From NCBI GenBank assembly GCA_019636215.1, contig JAHBXZ010000002.1, positions 310,001 through 374,000 on the forward strand: 64,000 nucleotides of DNA. Reading direction: 5' to 3'. Below, piece after piece: positions 8,094 through 17,628 of the stretch. Numbering within the stretch: position 1 is the first letter of the stretch; every line of letters begins with the position of its first letter. The notes below the pieces were generated by a model that searched no databases, had not been told where the DNA came from, and was given only the letters and a program-made list of their open reading frames with translations. The position numbers and the translations under genes are program-made. The stretch comes from Planctomycetota bacterium (GTDB lineage: Bacteria; Planctomycetota; UBA8742; UBA2392).

Positions 8094-9133
8094 CTGGCGG
8101 GCCCGGCAGGAGGCGCGGGGTCAACCTTGATTTCGGGTATGGGTTCGACTTTCCGGCGGATGGCAAGCGACAGCAGGATCGTCACGGCCAGCACACCACC
8201 GATCACACCCAGCGAAACGCCGATCGGCACCTTGAACTCGGGCAGGCCCACCAGGGGGATGCCCAGCATGCCGATCATCTTTGCGCCCACAAAGCTCAGG
8301 ATCACGGCAAGGCCATACTTCAGAAACCGGAACGCCGCCATGATACCTGCCAGTGCGAAGTACAGAGACCGCAGCCCCATAATGGCAAAGGCATTGCTGG
8401 CATAGACCACAAGCGGGTCGGCCTTGCGCGTGACGGGGTCAATGGCCACGGTCAGCACGGCGGGAATCGAGTCAATCGCAAACACCACGTCGGTTACCTC
8501 AACCATTACCAGGCCGACAAACAGCATGGTTGCAAACCACTTGCCATCGACCTTGACCCAGAACGACGGCCCGCCGATCTCGGGCTTCACGGGCAGCAGC
8601 TTCGAGGTGGCCCGGATGATGATGCTCTTCTTGGGGTCCATCTCTTTCTCGCCCTGAAACAGAAGCTTGATGCCGGTGACAATCAGGATTCCGCCGAACA
8701 CGTACATCAGCCAGTGAAAGCGCGCGATCAGCTCGACTCCGGCAAAGATGAACACGGCGCGCAGAACCAGCGCACCAAACACGCCCCAGAAAAGCAGCTT
8801 GTGCTGGTGTTCGCGCCGGATGTTCAGTGCCGCAAAGATCACGGCGAACACGAACAGGTTGTCGACGCTGAGCGCAAGCTCAATCACGTAGCCGGCCAGG
8901 TAGCGCTGGGCGACTTCAGGCCCGAAGCCTGCCGCACCGGAGGCATTTTGCGCCGGCAGCAGCCACACCACACCGCCAAACGCCAGCGCGATTGCTATCC
9001 ATACGCTCGACCACGTCATGGCCTCGCGCAGCGTTACGGCATGCGGCTTCTTGTGCAGGACAAACAGGTCCAGTGCCAGCACGGTGGCAATGATGGCTCC
9101 GAAAACGACCCACATGATGGCATGCGTGTCCAT
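8090..9133 (-). CDS. TerC/Alx-family integral membrane protein
   Basis: A 347-residue polytopic protein with AAAGGG upstream of the ATG at 9133. It shows the TerC hallmarks: an early Asp in a helix (VLALDLFVLH), the acidic motif ELALSVDNLFVFAVIFAAL, and VTDVVFAIDSIPAVLTV later. About eight to nine hydrophobic segments are visible. The cytoplasmic C-tail is Pro-rich. In characterised members, TerC/Alx proteins handle metal ions (Mn export, and metal loading of exported proteins), and tellurite resistance is only one phenotype. There are no other ter genes here. It is divergent from the glycosyltransferase at 9200, with a 66-base shared upstream region. Confidence 0.92.
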   Translation of the reverse strand: MDTHAIMWVVFGAIIATVLALDLFVLHKKPHAVTLREAMTWSSVWIAIALAFGGVVWLLPAQNASGAAGFGPEVAQRYLAGYVIELALSVDNLFVFAVIFAALNIRREHQHKLLFWGVFGALVLRAVFIFAGVELIARFHWLMYVFGGILIVTGIKLLFQGEKEMDPKKSIIIRATSKLLPVKPEIGGPSFWVKVDGKWFATMLFVGLVMVEVTDVVFAIDSIPAVLTVAIDPVTRKADPLVVYASNAFAIMGLRSLYFALAGIMAAFRFLKYGLAVILSFVGAKMIGMLGIPLVGLPEFKVPIGVSLGVIGGVLAVTILLSLAIRRKVEPIPEIKVDPAPPAGPAS

Positions 9134-9185
9134 GTTCCAGCCCTTTGACCTTCCAGGCCCGGCTTGTGATGCCGGGCATCGTCGC

Positions 9186-9191
9186 TATCGT
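9186..9191 (+). promoter_or_regulatory. -10-like box (TATCGT) 8 bases before the glycosyltransferase start
   Basis: TATCGT ends 8 bases before the ATG at 9200, which has no Shine-Dalgarno sequence. This fits a nearly leaderless transcript. See the matching boxes upstream of recG, argG and rlmN. Confidence 0.35.
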
Positions 9192-9199
9192 CACGCGGC

Positions 9200-9955
9200 A
9201 TGAGCCAGTCCGCGCCTGCAGCCGAAACCAGCCGTGCGGTCGCCATGACCACCCAGACCCTGTCTGTGGTGATTCCCGCGTACAACGAGGCGCGGACCAT
9301 CCATAAGATTCTTGAGCTTGTGGTTGATGTCCCGGTCGGGATGCACAAAGAAATCATCGTCGTGGACGACGGCAGCAAGGATGACACGGCGCAGGCCGTG
9401 CGCAACTGGGCGCAGGCGCACGCCGACGACCCCGCCGTAACCGTCAAGGTCATCACCAAAGAAAACGGTGGCAAGGGCACGGCCGTGCGGCGCGGCATTG
9501 CAGAAAGCACCGGCGAGTTCGTGATCATCCAGGACGCCGACCTTGAGTATGAGCCCGCGGACTACCCCAAACTGCTTGAACCCATGCTCAAGGGCGAGGC
9601 CGACGTGGTCTACGGCAGCCGCATCCTTGGCCCCGACCGCGGCGGCACCCTGATGTTCTATCTGGGCGGCCGCGTGGTCACGCTGGCCACGAACCTGCTG
9701 TACTTCTGCTGGATCACCGACGAACCCACCTGTTACAAGCTGTTTCGCGGCGATCTGATCCGCGGCATTCCACTGGTGTGCAAGGGCTTTGAGTTCTGCC
9801 CCGAGGTCACGGCCAAAGTGCTCAAGCGCGGCCATCGCATTGTGGACGTGCCGATTCGTTATCACCCGCGCACAGTGCAGGAAGGAAAGAAGATCCGCGC
9901 CAGGGATGGTTTCATTGCGCTGTGGGAACTGCTGAAATGGCGGTTCATCGGATGA
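9200..9955 (+). CDS. Family 2 glycosyltransferase (dolichol/undecaprenyl-phosphate sugar synthase-like)
   Basis: A 251-residue GT-A fold enzyme. The N-terminal motif SVVIPAYNEARTI, the nucleotide-binding EIIVVDDGSKDDT, the DxD-type QDADLEYEPADYP and VVYGSRIL are typical of DPM1-like GT2 enzymes that transfer a sugar from a nucleotide donor to a polyprenyl phosphate or related acceptor. A short hydrophobic stretch (LATNLLYFCW) lies before the PTCYKLFR segment. There is no C-terminal GtrA-like membrane part. An internal ATG at 9245 is an alternative start. The stop overlaps the ATG of the next gene (ATGA), implying coupled translation. Confidence 0.88.
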   Translation: MSQSAPAAETSRAVAMTTQTLSVVIPAYNEARTIHKILELVVDVPVGMHKEIIVVDDGSKDDTAQAVRNWAQAHADDPAVTVKVITKENGGKGTAVRRGIAESTGEFVIIQDADLEYEPADYPKLLEPMLKGEADVVYGSRILGPDRGGTLMFYLGGRVVTLATNLLYFCWITDEPTCYKLFRGDLIRGIPLVCKGFEFCPEVTAKVLKRGHRIVDVPIRYHPRTVQEGKKIRARDGFIALWELLKWRFIG

Positions 9956-10290
9956 GCGATAGTCCCGCCAATGACGACCCGCCGGCACCTTCGTTGCCCC
10001 TGAAGGTGGACTCGCCCATTTTCTGGGCCGAGGAGCTGATTGACCACGTTGAACTTCGCAAGTTTTACACCGAACGCGGCATCAGGTGCTTCGCCTGTTG
10101 CGCCGCCGAGGCCGAAACATTCGAGCAAGGCAGCAAGGTTCACTCTTCCGGCCCGCACGGCAGCTTCGACCCCGCCAAGCTGGTCGAGGAACTCAATGCC
10201 CTGGCCGCCAAACACCCCTTCAAGCCCGAAACTGCCTACAACCCCGGCCTGCTCGCCAGGCTGATGGAGTTTCTGTTCCCGCGGGCCTGA
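9952..10290 (+). CDS. Small DUF1858-like Cys protein
   Basis: A 112-residue protein starting at the ATG at 9952, which overlaps the stop of the glycosyltransferase. Residues 25-90 (ELRKFYTERGIRCFACC ... AETFEQG ... LVEELNALA) match the layout of the DUF1858 / hybrid-cluster-associated disulfide domain: a helix, then G-x-x-C-x-x-C-C, then 'ETxEQG', then 'LxEELN'. The Cys cluster (Cys-Phe-Ala-Cys-Cys) may be redox-active or bind metal. Function is unknown. Coupling to a glycosyltransferase is not a pairing I know. Confidence 0.7.
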   Translation: MSDSPANDDPPAPSLPLKVDSPIFWAEELIDHVELRKFYTERGIRCFACCAAEAETFEQGSKVHSSGPHGSFDPAKLVEELNALAAKHPFKPETAYNPGLLARLMEFLFPRA

Positions 10291-10316
10291 TTTGTTTCGC
10301 CAACCTGCCCTCAAGC

Positions 10317-10346
10317 TCGACATAGGGTAGAGGCCCTGCCTACACT
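10317..10346 (+). promoter_or_regulatory. Promoter for leaderless recG transcript
   Basis: TCGACA (10317-10322), an 18-base spacer and TACACT (10341-10346) are followed by exactly six bases and then the GTG start at 10353. The expected transcription start coincides with the start codon. No Shine-Dalgarno sequence is present. Confidence 0.5.
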
Positions 10347-10352
10347 TCAACC

Positions 10353-12377
<2,025 letters not shown>

Positions 12378-12378
12378 C

Positions 12379-12408
12379 GTGTCACGGTCGAGGGCGCCCG
12401 TAACACGA
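12379..12408. terminator. Hairpin between convergent recG and moaE
   Basis: CGTGTCACGG (12379-12388) pairs with CCGTAACACG (12399-12408) with one mismatch and a 10-base loop. It sits between the two convergent stop codons and may serve both. There is no T-run. Confidence 0.4.
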
Positions 12409-12409
12409 C

Positions 12410-12850
12410 TCAGCCCTTCTCCGACTTCACCAGCTTGTCGGCCAGGACCCATTCGATGGTGCCGTCGGTGAAGTGTTCCTTCTTCCAGATCGGCACGTCG
12501 GTTTTTATGCGGTCCATGATCTGCCTGGCGGCATCAAACGCGGCCGCCCGGTGCGGGCTGCCAATCACCACGGCGATGCTCGCGTCACCAATCTCATGGC
12601 GACCAAAGCGGTGCACCACGATCACCCTTTCCAAGCCGTGGGCCTTGGCGACTTCGTCGGCGATCTTCTGCAGTTCCTTGCGCGCCATGGGCTCGTAGGC
12701 CTCGTAATCAATGCGAGTCACGGCCCGGCCCTGGTGGTGATTGCGCACCACGCCCAGAAACAGCACCTGCGCGCCGTCGCGTTCATGGCCGATCTCGGCC
12801 AGCAGGGCGCTGGCGTCAAGTCTTTCGGTTGTCAGGCGGGCGGAGATCAT
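12410..12850 (-). CDS. moaE: Molybdopterin synthase catalytic subunit MoaE
   Basis: A 146-residue protein from the ATG at 12850. It shows the MoaE features: AQVLFLGVVRNHHQGRAV, DYEAYEPMARKEL, VIVVHRFGRHEIGDASIAVVI, SPHRAAAF and the catalytic-loop VPIWKKEHFTDG with its conserved Lys residues. With MoaD it inserts sulfur into precursor Z to make molybdopterin. No moaD or other cofactor genes are present, so the partner is elsewhere. An upstream in-frame TTG at 12883 would add a segment encoded by an AT-rich repeat, so I prefer 12850. No clear ribosome site is visible. Confidence 0.93.
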   Translation of the reverse strand: MISARLTTERLDASALLAEIGHERDGAQVLFLGVVRNHHQGRAVTRIDYEAYEPMARKELQKIADEVAKAHGLERVIVVHRFGRHEIGDASIAVVIGSPHRAAAFDAARQIMDRIKTDVPIWKKEHFTDGTIEWVLADKLVKSEKG

Positions 12851-12865
12851 GCGGGCTTTGAAGGA

Positions 12866-12958
12866 GCAATGAACAAGGAGCAATGAACAATGAACAATGA
12901 ACTAGGAGCAATGCTATGTCACGTCTACTTGTTCATTGCACATTGTTCATTGTTCATT
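12866..12958. repeat. AT-rich inverted repeat (AATGAAC units)
   Basis: The arm 12882-12899 (tandem ATGAACA units) is perfectly complementary to 12941-12958, an 18-bp stem. GCAATGAAC (12866-12874) also pairs with GTTCATTGC (12931-12939). The base composition is very different from the GC-rich surroundings. The right arm touches the 3' end of the M50 peptidase gene, so it may double as its terminator (a T-run lies nearby on the plus strand). Confidence 0.7.
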
Positions 12959-14018
12959 TTTTTTCCTGCGGTTTGCTCAGCATCGCCCCCAGCACCTTGG
13001 CACCTTGCCTTGCAAACCAGCCCGCGCCCTTGCCGCTGGCCTTGGCTACCTTCCACATGGTGGCGCCGGTGTTGACGGCCTCGGCGGCCTTGTCCTTGAG
13101 TTCATCCACCTTGGAGGGCTCGGCTGTGGTCGCCTGCGCGTCCACTGTGGCAGGCGCGGGTTTGGCCCCGGGACGGAACTCGGGCGGGGGGCCCACGGCC
13201 TCGGCGGCCAGTGCCTCGCCCAGTTTGCGGACACGGCGGTTCTCGGCCCAGCCGTAGTAAATGCCCATGGCCGCCAGCAGCAACGCCACAAACTGGTACA
13301 TCGCCAGCAGCGCGGCCGGGCTGCGCGCGCGGTTGACGTTCGAAAACGCCTGCACCAGCGGGATCACGGTCAGAAACACAATGCTCAGGCCTGCCACGAT
13401 CAGCCAAAGACCGTGGCTGATACTGACCGCGCGCAGGGTGCCGGCCGCATAGCCACGCCGTCGGGCCAGCCAGGCCCGCACTGCACGGGCGCCGTCGGCT
13501 GGCCAGCCGGGTGTCAGGTTGAGTGCCGCCACGGCAAAATTCAGCAGGCTCACCCAGGCCAGAAACCCCTGCCAGGTGGCCATGCCCGAAAGCGAAAGCA
13601 GCGGCGGCGCGCCCGTGCGGGCCAGGGCCAGGCCGATGAACGGCGACAGCAGCAGGCCGATGGCGGTGTTCACCATCGGGCCGGAAACGGCGATCCAGAA
13701 CTCGTCGCTGGCCTTGGCTTTGCGCGCGTCAAAGAACGTCAGGCCCACAAACGAAAGCAGGATCATGGTTGGCCGGTGCCCGCGCAGCCGCGCCATCACG
13801 GCGTGGCCGACCTCATGCAGGAACATGCACAGCATCATCACCAGCAGCAGCACCAGGTGTGCAACCGCGCCCCACATGTCGCCGGCGGCAGAACCCTTGC
13901 CGCTGGCCTCGTTGAGGCTGTTCAGGAACAGCAGGCCGATCAGCGCCACAACCATGATGTCCAGGCGCAGTTCCACGCCCAGCCAGGTGCCCAGATAGAT
14001 GGTTGGTCGGTTGCGCAT
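12954..14018 (-). CDS. M50-family (site-2-protease-like) membrane metallopeptidase
   Basis: A 354-residue membrane protein. The zinc motif HEVGH lies in a hydrophobic helix (LCMFLHEVGHAVMARLRGH), and the second metal site is NLTPGWPADGARAV (the N-x-x-P-x-x-x-x-D-G motif). There are about six hydrophobic segments and a long C-terminal cytoplasmic tail rich in Ala/Pro/Lys. M50 proteases cut transmembrane substrates within the membrane, often anti-sigma factors or secretion signals. No CBS or PDZ domain is present. A GTG at 14027 is an alternative start. A -10-like TATAAG lies about 10 bases upstream of the ATG. Confidence 0.9.
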   Translation of the reverse strand: MRNRPTIYLGTWLGVELRLDIMVVALIGLLFLNSLNEASGKGSAAGDMWGAVAHLVLLLVMMLCMFLHEVGHAVMARLRGHRPTMILLSFVGLTFFDARKAKASDEFWIAVSGPMVNTAIGLLLSPFIGLALARTGAPPLLSLSGMATWQGFLAWVSLLNFAVAALNLTPGWPADGARAVRAWLARRRGYAAGTLRAVSISHGLWLIVAGLSIVFLTVIPLVQAFSNVNRARSPAALLAMYQFVALLLAAMGIYYGWAENRRVRKLGEALAAEAVGPPPEFRPGAKPAPATVDAQATTAEPSKVDELKDKAAEAVNTGATMWKVAKASGKGAGWFARQGAKVLGAMLSKPQEKK

Positions 14019-14035
14019 GGCGTGCACACTTATAC

Positions 14036-14239
14036 TAGAGCATTTTCACAGCTCGTTTGCAGGCTTCCGCTTGCGGCGGGCTTCGCAACTCTGCGTCGCG
14101 CTTCCTCGGCCTCTTGAAAACGCGGTGGGTTTTCAAGCCGTTGCGCCGCAACCCTCCAGCCACGCCTGCGTCCGCGCTCCTTGATCTGCTCGCCCGGCGC
14201 GGCGCGGAATCTCTGCAAACAAACAGCGAAAAAGCTCTA
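14036..14239. mobile_element. MITE-like element, 200 bp, with terminal inverted repeats and TA flanks
   Basis: The ends 14037-14062 and 14213-14238 are 26-base inverted repeats matching at 21 positions (AGAGC-TTTTC core outside, GTTTGCAG inside). Both ends are bordered by TA, as expected of a TA target duplication of Tc1/mariner/IS630-type elements. Inside lies a perfect hairpin TTGAAAAC-N7-GTTTTCAA (14114-14136). No transposase is encoded. A short minus-strand frame across it is Arg/Ala-rich and shows no gene-like start. The mobility call is inferred from structure alone. Confidence 0.55.
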
Positions 14240-14242
14240 ACG

Positions 14243-14279
14243 AATCGGGCCGGGCACCTTGCGGTAGCCCGGCCCGATT
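14243..14279 (-). terminator. Terminator hairpin after the exported protein gene
   Basis: Perfect 13-bp stem AATCGGGCCGGGC / GCCCGGCCCGATT with an 11-base loop, 14 bases beyond the stop at 14293. It lies immediately beside the MITE-like element. Confidence 0.7.
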
Positions 14280-14292
14280 TCCGTATGCAGGT

Positions 14293-15300
14293 TCAGTGGC
14301 TGCGGCGTCGGCGCCAGGCCGCCAGCAACAGCAATGGCAGGGCTGGCAGACCAAACCCGCCCGCGGCCACACACCCCCCACCGCCACTGGACCCGCCACC
14401 AGATGTGCCGTAATGAACGGGCGGGTTCGTTGGCCCGGGACCGGTTGGCGTGCCTGCCACCCAGCTTGCGTTCAGGATGCGGCCCCAGCCGCCGGTCCGG
14501 AACTCAATGCCGAAGAATGCGCCCGGCGCCGTGGCCGTCACTTCAAAGCGCCACTGGCGTACGCCGGCATCAAGCCCGCGCGACTGAAAGGCAAAGCCAG
14601 TACCGCCGCCGCTGCCCGTGGACGACCAGCTGCCCATGCCGACGGGCGAAGGGCCGGTCACGTCGATCAACTGGACATCCACGTTGTTCAGGTCCAGTTG
14701 AAAGGCGCAGGGCTCGGCGCCGGTGTGGCCATCCAGGGTCAGGTTCACGGTGAAGGTCGGCGCTGTCCCCATTGCCCCGCCTGCGGCGATGCTGAGACCG
14801 GCCGACTCATGGCCCTTTCCGGCGCCGCAGACCGCGCCGGTGCCCTGGGTCAGCACGCCGTAGTCGCAATCCAGAGTCACGGTGCAGTTCAGGCTGCCTG
14901 CCCCGCCGTTGTAGCGCCGGACCATTACCACATAGCGGTGCAGGCTGGTGACCATGGTCGTGATGTGGGATGTCGCGGCCTGGCCGGCCCCGCTGGTGAT
15001 GGCCCAGCAGACGCCCGGTGCGCCGCCGCCGAAGTCAGCCATCGTGTACTCATCGCTTGCGGAGTACAGGGTGACATGGGCGCCCGAGGCATCGTTGGTC
15101 CAGACGTGCAGGTCCAGCGTGACCTGCCAGGTCATCGGAGCAGGCATGCCCGGCTGCTGGGCCGGGGCCTGGTACTCAATGACCTGGGCGTACTCCTGGT
15201 TCACGCCGGTGAACGTGGTGTTGATCGGCATGACCAGGGTGCTTTGTGCGCACAGGGGCGCCACCGCGCCAATCAGCGCGGCCATCAGGATGAAGCGCAT
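14293..15300 (-). CDS. Exported protein with C-terminal sorting-signal-like tail
   Basis: A 335-residue protein. The N-terminus is a clear signal peptide (MRFILMAALIGAVAPLCAQ). The body is beta-rich and Gly/Thr/Ser-rich with several Cys, without recognised domain motifs. The C-terminus is tripartite: a Gly/Ser-rich spacer with one Cys (GTSGGGSSGGGGC), a hydrophobic stretch (LPALPLLLLAAW) and an RRRR cluster. This layout resembles GlyGly-, Synerg- or MYXO-CTERM signals that direct processing and surface anchoring by rhombosortase- or exosortase-like enzymes. No sorting enzyme is in the window. A hairpin terminator follows. Confidence 0.75.
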   Translation of the reverse strand: MRFILMAALIGAVAPLCAQSTLVMPINTTFTGVNQEYAQVIEYQAPAQQPGMPAPMTWQVTLDLHVWTNDASGAHVTLYSASDEYTMADFGGGAPGVCWAITSGAGQAATSHITTMVTSLHRYVVMVRRYNGGAGSLNCTVTLDCDYGVLTQGTGAVCGAGKGHESAGLSIAAGGAMGTAPTFTVNLTLDGHTGAEPCAFQLDLNNVDVQLIDVTGPSPVGMGSWSSTGSGGGTGFAFQSRGLDAGVRQWRFEVTATAPGAFFGIEFRTGGWGRILNASWVAGTPTGPGPTNPPVHYGTSGGGSSGGGGCVAAGGFGLPALPLLLLAAWRRRRSH

Positions 15301-15429
15301 GGGAAGCCTCCGTTGGACGGGTTCCTCAACCCGTGTCCTCTACCCCTGCATTGCAACGACCGTGCCAAATGCAGCGCGCCCGCAGGCAAGGCCTCGGGCG
15401 CGGCGATGGAACCTGTGGTGGTAACGCGG

Positions 15430-15813
15430 TTACTTTCGCTGTTCCTGTTCGTCCACAATCGTCTTGATGCCCATACGGTTGCGCCAGGCTTCCTGTCGCT
15501 TGTCCATCTGCATGGCCAGCTGCCGGTCGGCCTCAGAGGCGTACTTGCCGCTCAGCACATCCGGGTGCAGGCTGGACTTGCCCAGCTCCTGCTTGGAAAC
15601 ATCCAGCACTTCAATCTTCTGGTTCTGCGGGTTATCCAGCGTGTCCAGCACGCCGCGCGGCTTGGCAACCCACCGGCTGTCATAGGTGGTGTCACGCTCC
15701 ATGCCCGGTGGCGGTGTGGCGGTTCCCCGTGCCACGCCGGTACCGGCCATGGCGCAGCCACCAAGGCAGAACAATGCGGCAAAAATCGTCAGAATGCGCA
15801 AAACAGCATCCAT
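15430..15813 (-). CDS. Small lipoprotein of unknown function
   Basis: A 127-residue protein. Starting at the ATG at 15813 gives a textbook lipoprotein signal (MDAVLRILTIFAALFCLGGC, lipobox LGGC). The mature part is charged, Gln- and Asp-rich, with a helical C-terminus (EADRQLAMQMDKRQEAWRN). It is predicted to be a lipid-anchored periplasmic protein. No family is recognised. It is divergent from the TPR-like lipoprotein at 15943 with a 129-base shared upstream region. Confidence 0.75.
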   Translation of the reverse strand: MDAVLRILTIFAALFCLGGCAMAGTGVARGTATPPPGMERDTTYDSRWVAKPRGVLDTLDNPQNQKIEVLDVSKQELGKSSLHPDVLSGKYASEADRQLAMQMDKRQEAWRNRMGIKTIVDEQEQRK

Positions 15814-15876
15814 GGGGATAATCGAGGGGACACACAGGCTACCCGGCCCGGCAAGAGCCGTCAACGTGTACCCCTA

Positions 15877-15905
15877 TGGAAACCCGGGGCACGGGCCCCT
15901 ATGAT
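15877..15905 (+). promoter_or_regulatory. Possible promoter for the lipoprotein at 15943
   Basis: TGGAAA (15877-15882), 17 bases, TATGAT (15900-15905). The -10 is good and the -35 matches 4 of 6. The predicted leader is about 31 bases. Confidence 0.4.
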
Positions 15906-15942
15906 TTGGCGGTTCCCCGCGCTTCCCCGACTGTGTAGACCC

Positions 15943-17583
15943 ATGAAGAAGACGATTCTGGCCATTGGGGCAAGCCTGTTCATCGCCGCGGGCTGTACCA
16001 CGACTGAAACCCCTGCCGCCCTTCAGCCCAATCCATTTACGGGCAACTTTGAAACCACCAAGACCCCGCCCGAAAAGCGCGTGGCAGACCTGTTGCAGGA
16101 GGCCAAGCAGCAGTACGACGACCGCCAATACAACATGTCGTTTCGTTACGCCGAACAGGCCGAACGACTGATCAAGGAAAACAAGTTCGACCCCAAGGAC
16201 GAGGCCACCGCGGTTGTCATCCAGGGCTATTGCCTGCTGCAGATGGGCCTGCTGGATGACTACGCCGTGGACAACTTCGGTCGCCAAAGCGGCGCGTTGA
16301 CCAAGTTCCGGCGCGTGCTGGAGATCACCCCCACCAGCTTCCGCGCCCGGCTTGGCATTGCATTGCTGTTGTTCCGTCGCCACGGCGAAAGCATCCGCAA
16401 GGCCGAAAGCCTTGACCAGGGCGTGCTGTGGCTGGAACAGATCCGCGAAGACACCCGCCGCAGCCTGGCCGGCGATGCCGACAGCGCCCTGCGCGCCCGC
16501 GAGGCCTCACGCAAGTATGGCGTTCTGGCCGCGAACCGTGAGAAGTACCTGAAGCTGGGCTATATCTTCCGTGACCCCAACTCGCAGCCGATGGATAAAG
16601 AAGGCAAGCGGCCTGAGGGCCCGTGGCTTGGCTCTGTGACTCAGGGTGAAGAAGAACTGGCCATGAAGGACATCGGCTGGGCACTCGAGGACGCCGAAAA
16701 GGGTGTGGCCGTAGAGAAGGCCGACGCTGACCGGGCACTGGCCGGCGCCTCCACCGTGGCCGACAGCTGGCGCAAAGTGCGGCAGTACTGGCGCATGGCC
16801 GCGTTGAAGGACCTGCAGTCCGCGCGCGACCGGTTTCTGGAAATCCGCAAGGAATCCGTGGCTGCCAACCGTGTGGACAAGAACGCGCCGGTGTACTTCT
16901 GGGTCGATCGCGACCTGACGTTTGTGTACCAGTCGCTGGGCGGGTTCTTTCTGGACATCGGCCTTGAACAGGCACGCCTGAAGGCGATTGCGGCCGGCAA
17001 GCTGGACGACACGCTGGAATCCGAGGCCCGCCGCATTTATTGCTCGGCCGAGTTCACGTCGTGGGAGAAAGTGGAATCCAGGAAGAACTACGAGGATTCC
17101 TTGAAGTACACCGTCAGCTTCATCCGCGCCCACCAGGAGTTCGAGCGTTTGAGGGTAAAGGCCCAGGAAAAGGCCGACTTCGATGACATCAATGCCAACC
17201 CGTTTCTGGTGGACCTGGTGCAGCGTTACCGCGCCACCATGGACGAACTGATCGCCGAAGAGCGCGGCATGCGCGCCAGCATGATCCTGGAAGCCGCGGC
17301 ACTGTGCATTGACCCGGTATTCCAGATCGACGACATCGACCAGGCCATGGTGTTTGCGGAGCAGATCAAGGCGCTGGCACCCCGCAACCCGATTCATTAC
17401 TTCGTGCGCGCCACGGCCTACTACACCGACAAGAACTTCACCGACGCCAAGGTCGAGTACGCGGCCTTCCTGCGTGACAGCTCGATCACTGACAACGCCG
17501 TCCAGCGGCGCATTGCCCGCCAGAGGGTCATGGAATGTGACGAAGAACTGCGCCGGGCGGGCGGCGCCGGCGGCAACGGTTAG
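15943..17583 (+). CDS. Large lipoprotein with TPR-like helical repeats
   Basis: A 546-residue protein. The ATG at 15943 begins a lipoprotein signal (MKKTILAIGASLFIAAGC). Degenerate TPR-like helix pairs are visible near residues 50-130 (LLQEAKQQYDDRQYNMSFRYA; FRRVLEITPTSFRARLGIALL) and again near the C-terminus (AMVFAEQIKALAPRNPIHYFVRA). The middle is charged and helical. It probably scaffolds protein contacts at the outer membrane or periplasmic face. No enzyme motif is seen. It ends in a Gly/Ala tail 45 bases before argG, but argG seems to have its own promoter. Confidence 0.8.
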   Translation: MKKTILAIGASLFIAAGCTTTETPAALQPNPFTGNFETTKTPPEKRVADLLQEAKQQYDDRQYNMSFRYAEQAERLIKENKFDPKDEATAVVIQGYCLLQMGLLDDYAVDNFGRQSGALTKFRRVLEITPTSFRARLGIALLLFRRHGESIRKAESLDQGVLWLEQIREDTRRSLAGDADSALRAREASRKYGVLAANREKYLKLGYIFRDPNSQPMDKEGKRPEGPWLGSVTQGEEELAMKDIGWALEDAEKGVAVEKADADRALAGASTVADSWRKVRQYWRMAALKDLQSARDRFLEIRKESVAANRVDKNAPVYFWVDRDLTFVYQSLGGFFLDIGLEQARLKAIAAGKLDDTLESEARRIYCSAEFTSWEKVESRKNYEDSLKYTVSFIRAHQEFERLRVKAQEKADFDDINANPFLVDLVQRYRATMDELIAEERGMRASMILEAAALCIDPVFQIDDIDQAMVFAEQIKALAPRNPIHYFVRATAYYTDKNFTDAKVEYAAFLRDSSITDNAVQRRIARQRVMECDEELRRAGGAGGNG

Positions 17584-17616
17584 CCGGTTCAACTTCCGCC
17601 CGGGGCCCTACCCTGC

Positions 17617-17622
17617 TATGTT
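17617..17622 (+). promoter_or_regulatory. -10-like box exactly 6 bases before argG
   Basis: TATGTT, six bases, then ATG at 17629. No Shine-Dalgarno sequence. Same arrangement as recG. The -35 is poor (TTCCGC). Confidence 0.4.
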
Positions 17623-17628
17623 CGCGGC

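Noticed and set aside
14030..14218. Arg/Ala-rich minus-strand small protein
   Set aside because: Lies wholly within the MITE-like element and spans its hairpin; no gene-like start.
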